Below, piece after piece: positions 24,060 to 34,124 of a stretch of DNA of 64,000 nucleotides (its first letter is position 1; every line of letters starts with the position of its first letter). The stretch covers positions 2,344,001 through 2,408,000 of the forward strand of contig NC_016584.1 in the NCBI RefSeq assembly GCF_000235605.1, in the 5' to 3' direction. The stretch comes from Desulfosporosinus orientis DSM 765. Its GTDB lineage: Bacteria > Bacillota > Desulfitobacteriia > Desulfitobacteriales > Desulfitobacteriaceae. Under the pieces are notes generated by a model. That model saw nothing but the letters and a program-made list of their open reading frames with translations, was not told where the DNA came from and ran no database searches. The translations under genes and the position numbers were made by a program.

Positions 24060-25046
24060 ATGAGAAAAGTCTTTATCAAGTTGAGTATTGTCTTGGTTGC
24101 GCTGAGTTTAGCGGGTTTCCTTTTTGGCTGTTCTGCCCAAAAAACCTCGGAGAATCAAGGGGAGAAGAGTCAAGGCAAAACTATTAAGATTGGAGTATTG
24201 CCCATTGAAGATAATCTGCCCTTTTATGCGGCGGAAAAAGACGGCCTTTTCGCTCAAGAGGGCGTTCAGGTAGAACTAGTCAGCTTTCCCAGTGCTATGG
24301 AACGGGATGCCGCCCTGCAAGCCGGTCAGATTGACGGACAAGTGGCCGATCTGGTTGCGGTTGCCCTCTTAAAGAAAATCGGTACAGATGTTAAAATTGC
24401 CTCCATTGGCCTGGGGGCCACGCCTCAGGAAGGGCGCTTCGCCATTTTATCCTCGCCTAAGTCAGACATCACTGATTTAGCTCAGTTAAAAGGCGGAACC
24501 CTGGGCATATCCCAGAATTCCATTATTGACTATGTCAGTGACCAAATGCTGACGGATCAAGGGATTAAATTGGATGATGTGAAGAAAATGGCGATACCCA
24601 AAATGCCTGTTCGTTTAGATATGCTGCTTTCCGATCAAATCAACTCCGCCTGTCTGCCGGACCCCCTGGCTTCCCTGGCCCAGGCTAAAGGCGCTCATCT
24701 TCTAAAGGACGATACCTACAAGAATATTTCCCAAACGGTTTTCTTATTCAGAACTCAGGTTATTAAGGAAAACCCTGATGAAATCAAGGCGGTTGTGCGA
24801 GCTTACGGTTCCGCAGGACAAGCTCTGACCAGTCACCCTGACCAGTATCGGGAGTTGTTTTTGGAAAAGGCGCAAATCCCCCCGGATATTAAGGACAGTT
24901 ATCAAATGCCCACTTTTTCCCAACTCCAGCTGCCCACCGAGGATGAAGTCAAGAGTGTCATGGAATGGATGGTGGCTAAAAATTTAATCAGCGAAGCCTA
25001 CAGTTATCAGGATTTAGTAGATCCCAGCCTGCTCCCCAACCAATGA
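24060..25046 (+). CDS. ABC transporter substrate-binding lipoprotein (second system)
   Basis: 328 residues. The signal peptide has lipobox FGCS (Cys about 23) after a hydrophobic core SIVLVALSLAGFLF. The mature part resembles NMT1/ThiY-like or SsuA-like binding proteins (IGVLPIEDNLPFYAAEKDGL, QAGQIDGQVADLVAVALL). Motifs differ enough from 19364-20371 that the two systems probably take different ligands. The ATG at 24060 follows GAGGAG at 24042-24047. First gene of a three-gene operon. Confidence 0.88.
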   Translation: MRKVFIKLSIVLVALSLAGFLFGCSAQKTSENQGEKSQGKTIKIGVLPIEDNLPFYAAEKDGLFAQEGVQVELVSFPSAMERDAALQAGQIDGQVADLVAVALLKKIGTDVKIASIGLGATPQEGRFAILSSPKSDITDLAQLKGGTLGISQNSIIDYVSDQMLTDQGIKLDDVKKMAIPKMPVRLDMLLSDQINSACLPDPLASLAQAKGAHLLKDDTYKNISQTVFLFRTQVIKENPDEIKAVVRAYGSAGQALTSHPDQYRELFLEKAQIPPDIKDSYQMPTFSQLQLPTEDEVKSVMEWMVAKNLISEAYSYQDLVDPSLLPNQ

Positions 25047-25102
25047 TGATGGAAGAATCCGGAATTTGCTGCAACCTATCAGAGAGAAGGAGAGTATAAC
25101 CT

Positions 25103-25867
25103 GTGATTGAAGTTTCACATTGTGATTTGACTTATAAGCAAGGAATGTCACAGGTCCAGGTGTATGACGACTTTAGTTTAAACATTGCCCAAGGAGAGAG
25201 TTTAGTTCTCATCGGACCCTCAGGGTGCGGAAAAAGCACCCTGCTCTACCTGTTATCAGGGCTGCTTTCCCCTACAGGCGGGGAGATCAGGATTTGGGGA
25301 GAGCAGTTCAAGGGGACCCGGCAAAAGTCCGCCTTTATTTTACAGGAATACGGCCTCTTTCCCTGGCTGAATGTTGAACAAAATGTCAGTTTGGGTTTAA
25401 GAGTCCGGCATGCGGCGAAGCAAACCCGCCAGGAAAGGACTGAAGAGCTGATCCGGAAAATGGGACTGTGGGAAGTAAAGCATCACTTCCCCAGTCAATT
25501 AAGCGGCGGGCAGAGACAGAGAGTGGCTTTAGCCAGAGCTCTGACTCTAAACCCGGATTTGCTGCTGATGGATGAGCCTTTGTCTGCCTTGGATGCCCTG
25601 ACCCGGGAACGCCTTCAGACCCTGCTTTTGGAAATCTGGCAGGAACAGAAGCTGACCACGGTATTGGTGACCCATAGTATTGAAGAAGCTGTTTTTCTGG
25701 GCAGCCGGATCTTAGTGCTCCTGGACGGCAGACCCACTAAAATAGTTGGAGAGATTCTCAATCCTTTGGTAGGAACTCCCGGCTATCGTCAGAGCTCTGA
25801 ATTCTTTGAGAAGACAAGCTATGTCCGTTCTCTTCTGGAAAGGGGGGGACAGGATGAAGGCAAGTAG
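25103..25867 (+). CDS. ABC transporter ATPase, NitT/TauT type (second system)
   Basis: 254 residues, GTG start after AAGGAGAG. Walker A GPSGCGKST (about 38-46), Q-loop FILQEYGLFPW, signature LSGGQRQRVAL (about 133-143), Walker B LLLMDEPLSALD, His in VLVTHSIEEA. It powers the transporter formed with the genes on either side and overlaps the permease start by 14 bases. Confidence 0.92.
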   Translation: MIEVSHCDLTYKQGMSQVQVYDDFSLNIAQGESLVLIGPSGCGKSTLLYLLSGLLSPTGGEIRIWGEQFKGTRQKSAFILQEYGLFPWLNVEQNVSLGLRVRHAAKQTRQERTEELIRKMGLWEVKHHFPSQLSGGQRQRVALARALTLNPDLLLMDEPLSALDALTRERLQTLLLEIWQEQKLTTVLVTHSIEEAVFLGSRILVLLDGRPTKIVGEILNPLVGTPGYRQSSEFFEKTSYVRSLLERGGQDEGK

Positions 25868-26627
25868 ATTCTGGCAGGGTAAGTTTTTCGGCTACCTGGG
25901 AGCCACGGTTTTTTTGTTAGCTCTCTGGCAGTATGCCGCTTGGAGCTTAAACAGCCCTCTATTGCCCACCCCCAAAGCAGCCATCACGGCCACCATCCGC
26001 TTATTGGATGGGAATCTGGGCAGGCATCTTTGGGTAAGCACCTACCGGGTTGTGATCTCCACAGTGACCGCCTTGCTCATCGGGCTGCCTCTGGGCTTAG
26101 TCATGGGTTATGAAAAGCGGATTGACGGTTTTCTGGCTCCTTTAGTTTATATCACCTATCCCATACCTAAAATTGTCTTCCTGCCTTTAATTCTTTTGCT
26201 CTTGGGGTTGGGAGACGTATCAAAAATATTTCTCATAACCTTTATAGTCTTCTTTCAGATCTTAGTGACCACCCGGGATGCGGTACGCAAGGTCCCCGCG
26301 GAAACTATTTCTTCCCTGCGTTCCCTGGGGGGCAGCCGGGCTCAAATCTATCGTTATGTACTCTTGCCGGCAAGCCTGCCCGATGTATTTACCTCCCTGC
26401 GTTTAAGTATGGGAACAGCTATTGCGGTCTTGTTTTTTGCCGAGTCCTTTGCCACTACCGAAGGGTTAGGGTATTTCATTATGGACTCCTGGAGCCGGGC
26501 AGCCCCGGATGAAATGTTTGCAGGAATCATTATGATGGCCTTACTGGGCGTAGGATTATTTATGGTGGTGGACTTTTTCGATAACATCCTTTGCCGTTGG
26601 CAGCATATGAATGGAAACAGAAAGTAA
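25854..26627 (+). CDS. ABC transporter permease, NitT/TauT type (second system)
   Basis: 257 residues with six hydrophobic helices and the EAA loop SSLRSLGGSRAQIYRYVLLPASLP (about 154-177). The start at ATG 25854 follows GGGGGGACAGG and lies inside the end of the ATPase gene. Last gene of the operon; a 51-base gap separates it from the YtxJ-like gene. Confidence 0.9.
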   Translation: MKASRFWQGKFFGYLGATVFLLALWQYAAWSLNSPLLPTPKAAITATIRLLDGNLGRHLWVSTYRVVISTVTALLIGLPLGLVMGYEKRIDGFLAPLVYITYPIPKIVFLPLILLLLGLGDVSKIFLITFIVFFQILVTTRDAVRKVPAETISSLRSLGGSRAQIYRYVLLPASLPDVFTSLRLSMGTAIAVLFFAESFATTEGLGYFIMDSWSRAAPDEMFAGIIMMALLGVGLFMVVDFFDNILCRWQHMNGNRK

Positions 26628-26678
26628 TTCTACTTTATGGAATTATGGCTATACTAAGAGGGTAAGGAGTGAGAAGGG

Positions 26679-27023
26679 ATGATATTTAGAGAAATTGCAG
26701 CCACAGAGGACTTGGAAAACGTCCTGGCGGAGTCCAGCCAGGGAAAGGTTCTGATCTTTAAACATAGTACCACTTGTCCTATCAGTGCCCGGGCCTGGCG
26801 TGAAGTGCAGAAGTTCATGGCAGACACAACGGCAGCTATTCAAGTAATCATGATTAAGGTCATTGAGTCACGGCCGGTTTCCAACTTTGTTGCTGAGAGT
26901 ATGAAGGTTCAGCACCAATCACCGCAAGCCCTGCTCCTAAGTAATGGTCAGGTGGTGTGGCATGCATCTCATCAAGGGGTTAACCAGGCTGATATTGAAA
27001 AAGCCTTAGGGCCCCTGGGCTAA
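26679..27023 (+). CDS. ytxJ: YtxJ-like monothiol bacilliredoxin family protein
   Basis: 114 residues with a thioredoxin fold. The active-site segment FKHSTTCPISARAWRE (about 28-43) has the single Cys motif TCPIS that marks the YtxJ (DUF2847, BrxC-type) family, and the QSPQALLL cis-Pro region follows. In Bacillus these proteins remove bacillithiol from S-thiolated proteins; whether this organism makes bacillithiol is not shown. GTAAGGAGTGAGAAGGG precedes the ATG. It sits just upstream of a hydrolase gene with a 4-base gap. Confidence 0.85.
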   Translation: MIFREIAATEDLENVLAESSQGKVLIFKHSTTCPISARAWREVQKFMADTTAAIQVIMIKVIESRPVSNFVAESMKVQHQSPQALLLSNGQVVWHASHQGVNQADIEKALGPLG

Positions 27024-27027
27024 GGTG

Positions 27028-27870
27028 ATGAAGATGACGTGCAGGGAATTTGCATTCGCAGCAGACGGCGGCGAATTATTATATGGGAGAGAATGGCGGC
27101 CCGCTAGCAAGCCTTTGGGAGTTGTCTTGCTGGTCCATGGCTTGGGCGAACACTGCGGGCGGTATGAATTTGTGGCAGAAAAACTCAGCCAGGCAGGATA
27201 TGGCTTACTGGCCTTTGATTTGCGTGGTCATGGAAAATCCTTGGGAAGACGGGGGCATATATCTGCCTATGAGATTCTATTGGCAGACTTGGACGGTTTC
27301 ATAAAAGAAGCCGGCAAGCGTTTTCCGAACTTACCGGCTTTTTTATACGGGCACAGCATGGGGGGCAATTTAGTACTGAATTACGTCCTGCGCCGGCAGC
27401 CTCCCTTAGCCGGGGGCATTGCCACCAGCCCTTGGTTATGGTTAGCTAAGGAACCTCCCGGGTTTGTAAAAATCTTACTGAGGTTTCTCGCTAAACTGTG
27501 GCCAACTCTCTCCATACCCAACGGACTGGATGTGAAGGCTCTTTGCCATGACCAAAAGGTAGTCAAGGCTTACCAAGAGGATCCTCTGGTTCATAATCGG
27601 ATATCTCTCAGCTTATTGATGGAAATAGATAAAGCCGCAAATTGGGCAATGGCCAATGCTGAAGGGTTCGGGATGCCCTTATTGCTTATGCACGGCGGCA
27701 GCGACGGGATTACATCCCCTGAAGCTACTCAGCAATTTGCTTTTCAGGTTGCCAAGGATTGCACCTTTAAACTTTGGCCAGGGCTTTTTCATGAACTGCA
27801 TAATGAACCTGAAAAAGAAGAGGTATTAACCTACCTTATTAATTGGCTCCAAAACAGAGAGACTAATTAA
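27028..27870 (+). CDS. Monoacylglycerol-lipase-like alpha/beta hydrolase
   Basis: About 280 residues of the Hydrolase_4 (serine aminopeptidase S33 / monoglyceride lipase) type. Oxyanion-hole segment LVHGLGEHCGRY (about 36-47), nucleophile elbow YGHSMGG with Ser near 112, acid Asp in MHGGSDGITSP and base His in WPGLFHELHNE. It probably hydrolyses monoglycerides or similar esters. ATG 27028, ATG 27034 and GTG 27025 are all possible starts. It overlaps the end of the convergent PspC gene by 4 bases. Confidence 0.85.
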   Translation: MKMTCREFAFAADGGELLYGREWRPASKPLGVVLLVHGLGEHCGRYEFVAEKLSQAGYGLLAFDLRGHGKSLGRRGHISAYEILLADLDGFIKEAGKRFPNLPAFLYGHSMGGNLVLNYVLRRQPPLAGGIATSPWLWLAKEPPGFVKILLRFLAKLWPTLSIPNGLDVKALCHDQKVVKAYQEDPLVHNRISLSLLMEIDKAANWAMANAEGFGMPLLLMHGGSDGITSPEATQQFAFQVAKDCTFKLWPGLFHELHNEPEKEEVLTYLINWLQNRETN

Positions 27871-28052
27871 ACGTCCCGCGGTATGACGAACCAGGCCACG
27901 AGGTAGGCCAGAAATCCCGTGCCTCCGACAAACATTAAAAGAATTGCGGCAATCCGCACAAGACTGGGATCCAGGTCTAAGTACTCAGCAATTCCGCCAC
28001 AGACACCTCCAAGCTGTTTATCAACGCTGGAGCGATATAAGCGCTTCGACAT
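27867..28052 (-). CDS. PspC-domain protein, 61 aa
   Basis: MSKRLYRSSVDKQLGGVCGG and IAEYLDLDPSLVRI form the PspC motif, followed by one membrane helix (AAILLMFVGGTGFLAYLVAWF). These small proteins bind or sense the membrane in envelope-stress systems. The ATG at 28052 follows AGGAGAG; an upstream in-frame ATG at 28076 is less well placed. Tail-to-tail with the hydrolase gene. Confidence 0.88.
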   Translation of the reverse strand: MSKRLYRSSVDKQLGGVCGGIAEYLDLDPSLVRIAAILLMFVGGTGFLAYLVAWFVIPRDV

Positions 28053-28234
28053 AGTGTGTTCTCTCCTCTTAATCAAAATAGTTTCAGCCTGCTAAGACTT
28101 GTTTAGGGGCTATATCTTTATCATTACTTTTAATACGTATGAGAGGGAGAGAATGTTACAGACCAAATTTAAAATTTTAGGTGCAGGCATCCGCTATATA
28201 TTTCCTTGACTCAATCCCTAGAAATTAACAGCAG

Positions 28235-28288
28235 AAAAAACAAGCGTACTTTATCACGGTCAAAGTGAATGAGTACGCTTGTTTTTTC
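28235..28288. terminator. Bidirectional intrinsic terminator
   Basis: CAAGCGTACT and AGTACGCTTG pair across about 21 bases, with A residues on the left and TTTTTT on the right, so it can terminate in both directions. On the minus strand it serves the DUF3231 gene. Confidence 0.8.
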
Positions 28289-28314
28289 CCAGGCCTTAAT
28301 AGTCAATCGTAAAT

Positions 28315-29376
28315 TTAGTGTGTTAATTCATGGCGGTCAGCAGTTTCTGGTGTTTTTATTAACCACCCATATTCAATCAGCAAATCTGCTCCATCCTTAC
28401 TGTAAGCCAGGATTTCAGCCATAAACTTACTATACGCCGCAATTATGTCTTTTCTCATAATCCTCGATAGCCCAATAGCATAACCGGTTTGAATATAACT
28501 ATTAACCGCTGTTGTATGGTACAAAATTAACCTATCACTAAATGGCGACTCTTTAGAATCCGTAACTTGATAATCCACAAGCTCTGGTCCAGGTAAACCG
28601 TTATTCTCTAAGATGGAACGGAGTGTTTTCATTTGTTTATCACCAATTTGTAATCCTTTATTTAGATGTTTTCGAATTTCATCTGACTTAACGACTTGAG
28701 CGAATCCTAACATTAAAGCTCTGATTGCCATTTTAAAATCTAAGACAGCAAAAATATTGGCAATCTCCAGAGCATTCAATGGTCTTTCACTTCCCAAAAA
28801 TGAACCGTAATAATTCTTGTCATGAATATTTTCTACTCTTTCAGGGGTCACAATGTTAGGGGATGCTGGGAATACCCCTTTTGCCAGAAGAACGTCATCA
28901 GCTTTTTGGATAATATCCCTCGAATCATCAATAAATCCGTAGAATAACTGTCGGAAATCGGAACGTGTACACTCACTAAAAGCTAAAACGTGATTTTGTA
29001 AAATAAATTTTGTCATCAGCCTCGTGTATCTAACTACGAATTTATCATCAAACAATTTTGGAGTATTTGAATTAACATCTTTTTCGCCAAAAGCATCTGG
29101 AATAGGATGTTGTATTAGATTGAACAGATTCTTTATTAGTTGAATATTTTTAGTTGACAAATCTAACGCTGCTTGCATTACTTGATGGAAATCAGGGTCT
29201 GTTGTATGTGCAACCATATGTTTTTGAATTGCACATGCCATACTTTCAGCTATGTAGGTTGACCAAAGATGGCTAATTTCAGCAACAGTTTGTTTAATAT
29301 TTGATAAATTATGTTGGATAGCCCCAATGGGCATTTGCTCAGAAACATTTGGATTTACTTGTTGTAGGTCAGACAT
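28315..29376 (-). CDS. DUF3231 protein (tandem ferritin-like repeats)
   Basis: 353 residues, soluble and mostly helical. The two halves are related: each has a segment with the SHLWSTY or EI-AYSKDGADLLIEYGWL type ends that mark DUF3231 in spore-forming Firmicutes, plus a GSFLGSERPLNALEIANIF linker. The function is unknown; members are often linked to sporulation. The ATG follows GGAGGTAAG (reverse strand). It is monocistronic with its own terminator at 28235-28288. Confidence 0.8.
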   Translation of the reverse strand: MSDLQQVNPNVSEQMPIGAIQHNLSNIKQTVAEISHLWSTYIAESMACAIQKHMVAHTTDPDFHQVMQAALDLSTKNIQLIKNLFNLIQHPIPDAFGEKDVNSNTPKLFDDKFVVRYTRLMTKFILQNHVLAFSECTRSDFRQLFYGFIDDSRDIIQKADDVLLAKGVFPASPNIVTPERVENIHDKNYYGSFLGSERPLNALEIANIFAVLDFKMAIRALMLGFAQVVKSDEIRKHLNKGLQIGDKQMKTLRSILENNGLPGPELVDYQVTDSKESPFSDRLILYHTTAVNSYIQTGYAIGLSRIMRKDIIAAYSKFMAEILAYSKDGADLLIEYGWLIKTPETADRHELTH

Positions 29377-29704
29377 AAATTCTTACCTCCGGTTTACTGA
29401 TGTTTTTATTATGTAATAAGACAGCATTAACAATACTAAATAATTAAAATTTAATTAGTCAGATGCAAATCTCGAACGCAAAAGGAAGAAGAAATCCAGT
29501 TGAGATGTCATTATCTTCTTCCTTTTGCGGCTTAAATATTTATATCAGATCATCTATTTTTGTGTTGAACCTGAAGCCGCCCGACTCGGACGAAAATTCA
29601 CGAAAACTGTCAGTAAATATTTGCCATTTATTAACAGGTAAACGCCTCTCTTTCGAGAATAGTAGCTATAGAGAATAGCCCCAGAAATGAGGGAGCAAAA
29701 AACC
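29377..29704 (+). other. Intergenic region upstream of the glycogen operon
   Basis: Between divergent genes. It holds a perfect 16 bp inverted repeat (29477-29492 and 29514-29529) and AT-rich DNA around 29400-29460. No coding pattern. It must carry the promoter of the glycogen operon and that of the DUF3231 gene; I could not fix -35/-10 boxes with confidence. Confidence 0.5.
29477..29529. repeat. Perfect 16 bp inverted repeat
   Basis: CGCAAAAGGAAGAAGA at 29477-29492 returns as its exact reverse complement at 29514-29529 across a 21-base loop. There is no T run, so it is not a standard terminator; it lies about 175 bases before glgB. Confidence 0.8.
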
Positions 29705-31627
29705 ATGAGCAAGTATCACTGGCTAACCCTTGAAGAAGTTTACCTTTTTAACCGTGGAGAATTATACCACAGCTATTTAAGGATGGGGGCTCATAGAATA
29801 GGAGGTCACGGAATTCAGGGTACCCATTTTGCGGTTTGGGTCCCGGATGCTCTTAAGGTTTTTCTGGTGGGGGAATGGAATCACTGGCGTTCAGACAGGG
29901 ATTTCATGCTTGAAGAGATAGGGAGCAGCGGGATATGGACCCTTTTTGTACCTGAAAATTTAGAAGGGCAATTATATAAATACGAAATCCATACCAAGAA
30001 GGGGCAAGTGTTCCTGAAAGCAGACCCCTTTGCCTTTTGTTCGGAATTAAGGCCGGCCACAGCTTCAAGGGTTTGGACCCTGGCGGGTTTTTCCTGGCAG
30101 GATCAGGAGTGGCTGGAGAGACGAAAAACAACGGACATCAGGAAAGCTCCTCTTTTAATCTATGAGGTTCATCCTGGCTCATGGCGAAAAAGAGCGGACG
30201 GGAGCTATTATCAATGGCCGGATTTGGGGAGAGAGCTCATCAGCTATGTAGTGCAAATGGGGTATACCCATATTGAATTAATGCCCATTATGGAGCACCC
30301 TTTCGATGGTTCCTGGGGGTACCAGGCAACGGGGTATTATGCCTGTACCAGCCGCTTCGGCAGTCCTCAGGGATTTATGGCTTTTGTCAATCAGTGTCAT
30401 CGAGCCGGCATTGGCGTAATTTTAGACTGGGTGCCGGGGCATTTTTGCAAAGACGCTCATGGACTGGGGAGATTCAACGGTGACTTTCTCTATGAAAGGG
30501 ATGAAAACCAACAGTGGGGCACTTATAACTTTAACTTCGAGAAAACCGAGGTTTGGAGCTTTCTCATCTCTAATGCCGTCTTCTGGTTGGAAGAATTCCA
30601 CGTGGACGGGCTGCGGGTGGACGGAGTAAGCAATATGCTTTATGCCGGTCATGAACGAGCTAATCGCAAGTCCCAGGCCAATAGGGATGGAGGCAGAGAA
30701 AATCGCGAAGCCGTATCCTTTATGAAGAAATTAAATGAAGTAATCCACCGGTATTTTCCCGATGTTCTGATGATTGCCGAGGAATCTACGGATTGGCCCC
30801 ATGTAACATCCGGCCGGGAGGAGGAAGGCCCGGGGTGTCAAAGGGGGCTGGGCTATGATTTCAAGTGGAACATGGGCTGGATGAACGATACCCTGCGCTA
30901 TGTCAGCTCGGATTTTTCCCAGCGGAGCGAGTTTCATAACCTGCTGACCTTTTCCATGACCTATGCTTACTCGGAGCAGTTTATCCTGCCTTTGTCTCAT
31001 GACGAGGTGGTTCATGGCAAAAAGTCCTTAATTAATCGCCTGCCGGGGGACTATGGGCAAAAATTTGCCGGTTTAAGGTGCCTCTACGGCTATTGGCTGA
31101 GCCATCCCGGCAAGAAACTCCTCTTTATGGGTGGTGAGCTGGCTCAGTTCATCGAGTGGAATGAAGAGCGCCCCCTGGATTGGTTCTTGCTGGACTATGA
31201 AATGCACCGTCGGCTGCAAGAATATGTGTGTGATCTGAACCACCTGTATCGAAAGGAAAAGGCCTTTTGGCAAAATGATCAGGACTGGTCGGGCTTTGCC
31301 TGGATTGACGTCCATAATTGGCAGCAAAGTATTCTGGTTTTCTCCCGCCGGGGCAGTCAGCCCCAGGATGAACTGGTTATCCTCTGTAATTTTCAGCCGC
31401 AAAGCTATGAGAATTTCCGCATTGGGGTACCCCGCCCAGGGGTGTACGAAGAACTACTGAACTCTGATCAGGAAAAATACGGCGGGGAGAATTATCTCAA
31501 CCAGGGTTTGCTCAGGGCGGAAAACAAACCCTGGCATGGCCAAAAAAATTCCCTGGTTATTCATGTTCCTTCATTAGCAATAGTTATATTAAAGCCGATT
31601 TTGAATACTAAAGTATTGGAGGAATAA
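29705..31627 (+). CDS. glgB: 1,4-alpha-glucan branching enzyme
   Basis: 640 residues. An N-terminal CBM48 domain (FAVWVPDALKVFLVGEWNHW, about 40-60) is followed by a GH13 barrel with EVHPGSW, the nucleophile Asp in GLRVDGVSN (about 305), acid Glu in MIAEESTDW (about 358) and LPLSHDEVVHGKKS. It cuts alpha-1,4 chains and reattaches them as alpha-1,6 branches in glycogen. ATG 29705 is spaced well from GAGGGAG; ATG 29687 lies upstream of that site. First gene of a tight operon; glgP starts immediately after its stop. Confidence 0.95.
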   Translation: MSKYHWLTLEEVYLFNRGELYHSYLRMGAHRIGGHGIQGTHFAVWVPDALKVFLVGEWNHWRSDRDFMLEEIGSSGIWTLFVPENLEGQLYKYEIHTKKGQVFLKADPFAFCSELRPATASRVWTLAGFSWQDQEWLERRKTTDIRKAPLLIYEVHPGSWRKRADGSYYQWPDLGRELISYVVQMGYTHIELMPIMEHPFDGSWGYQATGYYACTSRFGSPQGFMAFVNQCHRAGIGVILDWVPGHFCKDAHGLGRFNGDFLYERDENQQWGTYNFNFEKTEVWSFLISNAVFWLEEFHVDGLRVDGVSNMLYAGHERANRKSQANRDGGRENREAVSFMKKLNEVIHRYFPDVLMIAEESTDWPHVTSGREEEGPGCQRGLGYDFKWNMGWMNDTLRYVSSDFSQRSEFHNLLTFSMTYAYSEQFILPLSHDEVVHGKKSLINRLPGDYGQKFAGLRCLYGYWLSHPGKKLLFMGGELAQFIEWNEERPLDWFLLDYEMHRRLQEYVCDLNHLYRKEKAFWQNDQDWSGFAWIDVHNWQQSILVFSRRGSQPQDELVILCNFQPQSYENFRIGVPRPGVYEELLNSDQEKYGGENYLNQGLLRAENKPWHGQKNSLVIHVPSLAIVILKPILNTKVLEE

Positions 31628-34078
31628 ATGATGTTTATGGATACAGAAGCTTTTAAGGAGGCCTATCTGAAAAAATTAATTGAGGGTGAAGGAATTACTG
31701 CCGACGAAGCGACTACCTGGGATAAATTCGTGGCTTTAGTGATGCTGCTCAAAGATAAAATAAGTTATTACCGGGCTGTTAACAAGAATTCCTGGTCCCC
31801 GGGAAAACAAGTCTACTATTTTTCCATGGAGTTTTTAATCGGCAAGCTTTTATACAATTATTTAGTGAATTTTAAGATTGAAAAAATCGTTAAAGAAGGC
31901 CTTTTTGAGTTAGGCATAAACCTGGAAGAGCTCCTGGAACAAGAAGTAGATCCCGGGCTGGGCAATGGAGGGCTAGGCCGGCTGGCCGCTTGCTTTCTGG
32001 ATTCCCTGGCCTTTCTCGGCATTGACGGGCACGGCAATGGGATCCGCTACCGGTACGGGCTCTTTGAACAGAAGATTGTGGCCGGGAATCAAGTTGAGGC
32101 AGCGGACAACTGGCTGAAAAACGGCTACCCCTGGGAAACACGTAAGGCCCACAAGGCAGTGACAGTGAAGTTTAAAGGCAGGGTCAGAAGCGAAATCCAG
32201 GAGGGACGGCTTGTTTTTATCCATGAAGATTATGAGCCGGTCTTAGCCGTTCCCTACGATGTCCCGGTTATCAGCTATGACAATCCCAGGTATATCAACA
32301 ATTTAAGGCTCTGGAGCGCAGAGACCGTAGCCAGTGAACTGGATTTGGCCAGTTTTAACCGGGGTGAGTTTAAACAGGCTACCGGCTTTAAGTCGGAAGT
32401 GGAAGCCATTTCCTATATCCTCTATCCCGATGACAGCAGCCGGGCGGGACGGGAGCTGAGATTGAAGCAAGAATACTTTTTTGTGGCTGCAGGCTTGGGA
32501 ACCATTGTCAGAAGCTATAAGAAACGCTATGGCCGGCGTGCCTTTCCCGATTTTCCCAGGCGGGTAGCCGTTCATATTAATGATACTCATCCCGTGCTCT
32601 GCATCCCGGAACTCATGCGCATTTTAATAGACGAGGAAGGCTTGGGCTGGGATGAGGCCTGGAATATCACCGTCAATACCATGTCTTTTACTAATCATAC
32701 GGTGATGCCTGAAGCCATGGAAAAATGGCCTGTGGATATGCTCAAAAATCTTCTGCCCAGGATCTTTATGATTATTGAGGAAATTGACTGCAGGTTCAAA
32801 GAGGATTTGAAGGCTCGCTTCATGGATGATGAAGAGGTGATTCAAAACACCCATATCTTCAAAGACGGCTATGTGTGGATGACTAACCTGGCCATTATCG
32901 GCAGTTCATCCGTCAACGGAGTGGCCCATCTCCATACCAAAATTCTTAAGGGTGATGTGTTTAAAGATTTTTACCGGGTCTTCGGCTATAAATTCAATAA
33001 TAAAACCAATGGCGTCAACCACAGGCGCTTTCTCCTGGCAGCCAACCCGGGTTTAGCCCGGCTTATCACTGAGGCCATCGGGCCTAACTGGCAGGAAGAT
33101 GCGGGAGAGCTAAAAAAGCTTCATGTGTTGAAGGAAGATCCCGGTTTTTTAGAATGCCTGGGGAAAGTGAAGTATGACAACAAATGCCGTTTAGCGGCAA
33201 GTCTGCAGAAAAAATACGGCCTGATCCTGGACCCCTCTTCCATTTTTGATGTTCAGGTTAAGCGGATTCACGCCTACAAGCGGCAGCTGCTGAATGTCTT
33301 AAAGATTATGCACTTATACAACCTCGCTTTAAGGGACCCGGAGAGCTTAACCGGCTCCCAGACCTTTATTTTCGGCGGCAAAGCCGCACCGGGCTATCAT
33401 TATGCCAAAACCGTCATTAAACTGATTCATTGCTTAAGTAAAAAGATTGCCCAAAATCCGGCCATCAGCTCCAAACTGAAAGTGATTTTTATAGAAAATT
33501 TTAACGTTTCTCAAGGGGAATTAATCTATCCCGCCGCTGATATCAGCGAGCAAATCTCCACCGCCGGCAAAGAAGCTTCGGGAACGGGAAACATGAAGTT
33601 TATGCTGAACGGTGCTCTGACCTTAGGAACCTTGGACGGGGCCAACGTGGAAATCCGGGAGGCAGTGGGGGAGGAGAATATTTTCATCTTTGGGCTGACG
33701 GCGGAAGAAGCATTGACCTACACCCATTCCGGCGGCTATAAGCCTTGGGATGAATATCACAGCAACCCGGATCTGAAAATTTGCGTGGATCATTTGAAGG
33801 GCAGTTTTTTTGAGGATGCCGGGGAAGAATTCCGGATGTTATACGATTCCCTGATGATCTATCATGATGAATTCTTTATTTTGAAAGATTTTCCGGCTTA
33901 CCTGGCAAAGTACGGAGAGATGCAAGAGCTCTACGGTCACCCTCAGGAGTGGAACAAAATCTCCCTCCTTAATATCGCCAACTCAGGCTTTTTTTCCAGC
34001 GACCGGACGATTCGAGAGTATGCCGACTGGATATGGAAGGTTCATTATCGAACCACACACAGCAAAACCATCATTTAA
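31628..34078 (+). CDS. glgP: Glycogen/starch phosphorylase
   Basis: 816 residues, the full length of the family. The PLP site is [20 protein letters not shown] (Lys about 656). Other family blocks are [19 protein letters not shown] and [14 protein letters not shown]. It releases glucose-1-phosphate from glycogen with phosphate. GGAGGA lies just before the ATG, in the end of glgB. With glgB, glgC, glgD and glgA it makes one operon combining synthesis and breakdown. Confidence 0.96.
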   Translation: MMFMDTEAFKEAYLKKLIEGEGITADEATTWDKFVALVMLLKDKISYYRAVNKNSWSPGKQVYYFSMEFLIGKLLYNYLVNFKIEKIVKEGLFELGINLEELLEQEVDPGLGNGGLGRLAACFLDSLAFLGIDGHGNGIRYRYGLFEQKIVAGNQVEAADNWLKNGYPWETRKAHKAVTVKFKGRVRSEIQEGRLVFIHEDYEPVLAVPYDVPVISYDNPRYINNLRLWSAETVASELDLASFNRGEFKQATGFKSEVEAISYILYPDDSSRAGRELRLKQEYFFVAAGLGTIVRSYKKRYGRRAFPDFPRRVAVHINDTHPVLCIPELMRILIDEEGLGWDEAWNITVNTMSFTNHTVMPEAMEKWPVDMLKNLLPRIFMIIEEIDCRFKEDLKARFMDDEEVIQNTHIFKDGYVWMTNLAIIGSSSVNGVAHLHTKILKGDVFKDFYRVFGYKFNNKTNGVNHRRFLLAANPGLARLITEAIGPNWQEDAGELKKLHVLKEDPGFLECLGKVKYDNKCRLAASLQKKYGLILDPSSIFDVQVKRIHAYKRQLLNVLKIMHLYNLALRDPESLTGSQTFIFGGKAAPGYHYAKTVIKLIHCLSKKIAQNPAISSKLKVIFIENFNVSQGELIYPAADISEQISTAGKEASGTGNMKFMLNGALTLGTLDGANVEIREAVGEENIFIFGLTAEEALTYTHSGGYKPWDEYHSNPDLKICVDHLKGSFFEDAGEEFRMLYDSLMIYHDEFFILKDFPAYLAKYGEMQELYGHPQEWNKISLLNIANSGFFSSDRTIREYADWIWKVHYRTTHSKTII

Positions 34079-34124
34079 CGTTTTCAGCGACAAAACCCCG
34101 GTATCTGAGAGGGAGGGGAAAAGC

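Noticed and set aside
30422-31015. Minus-strand frames inside the glycogen genes (and similar at 31890-32854, 34902-35495)
   Set aside because: Shadows of strongly conserved glg genes on the plus strand.
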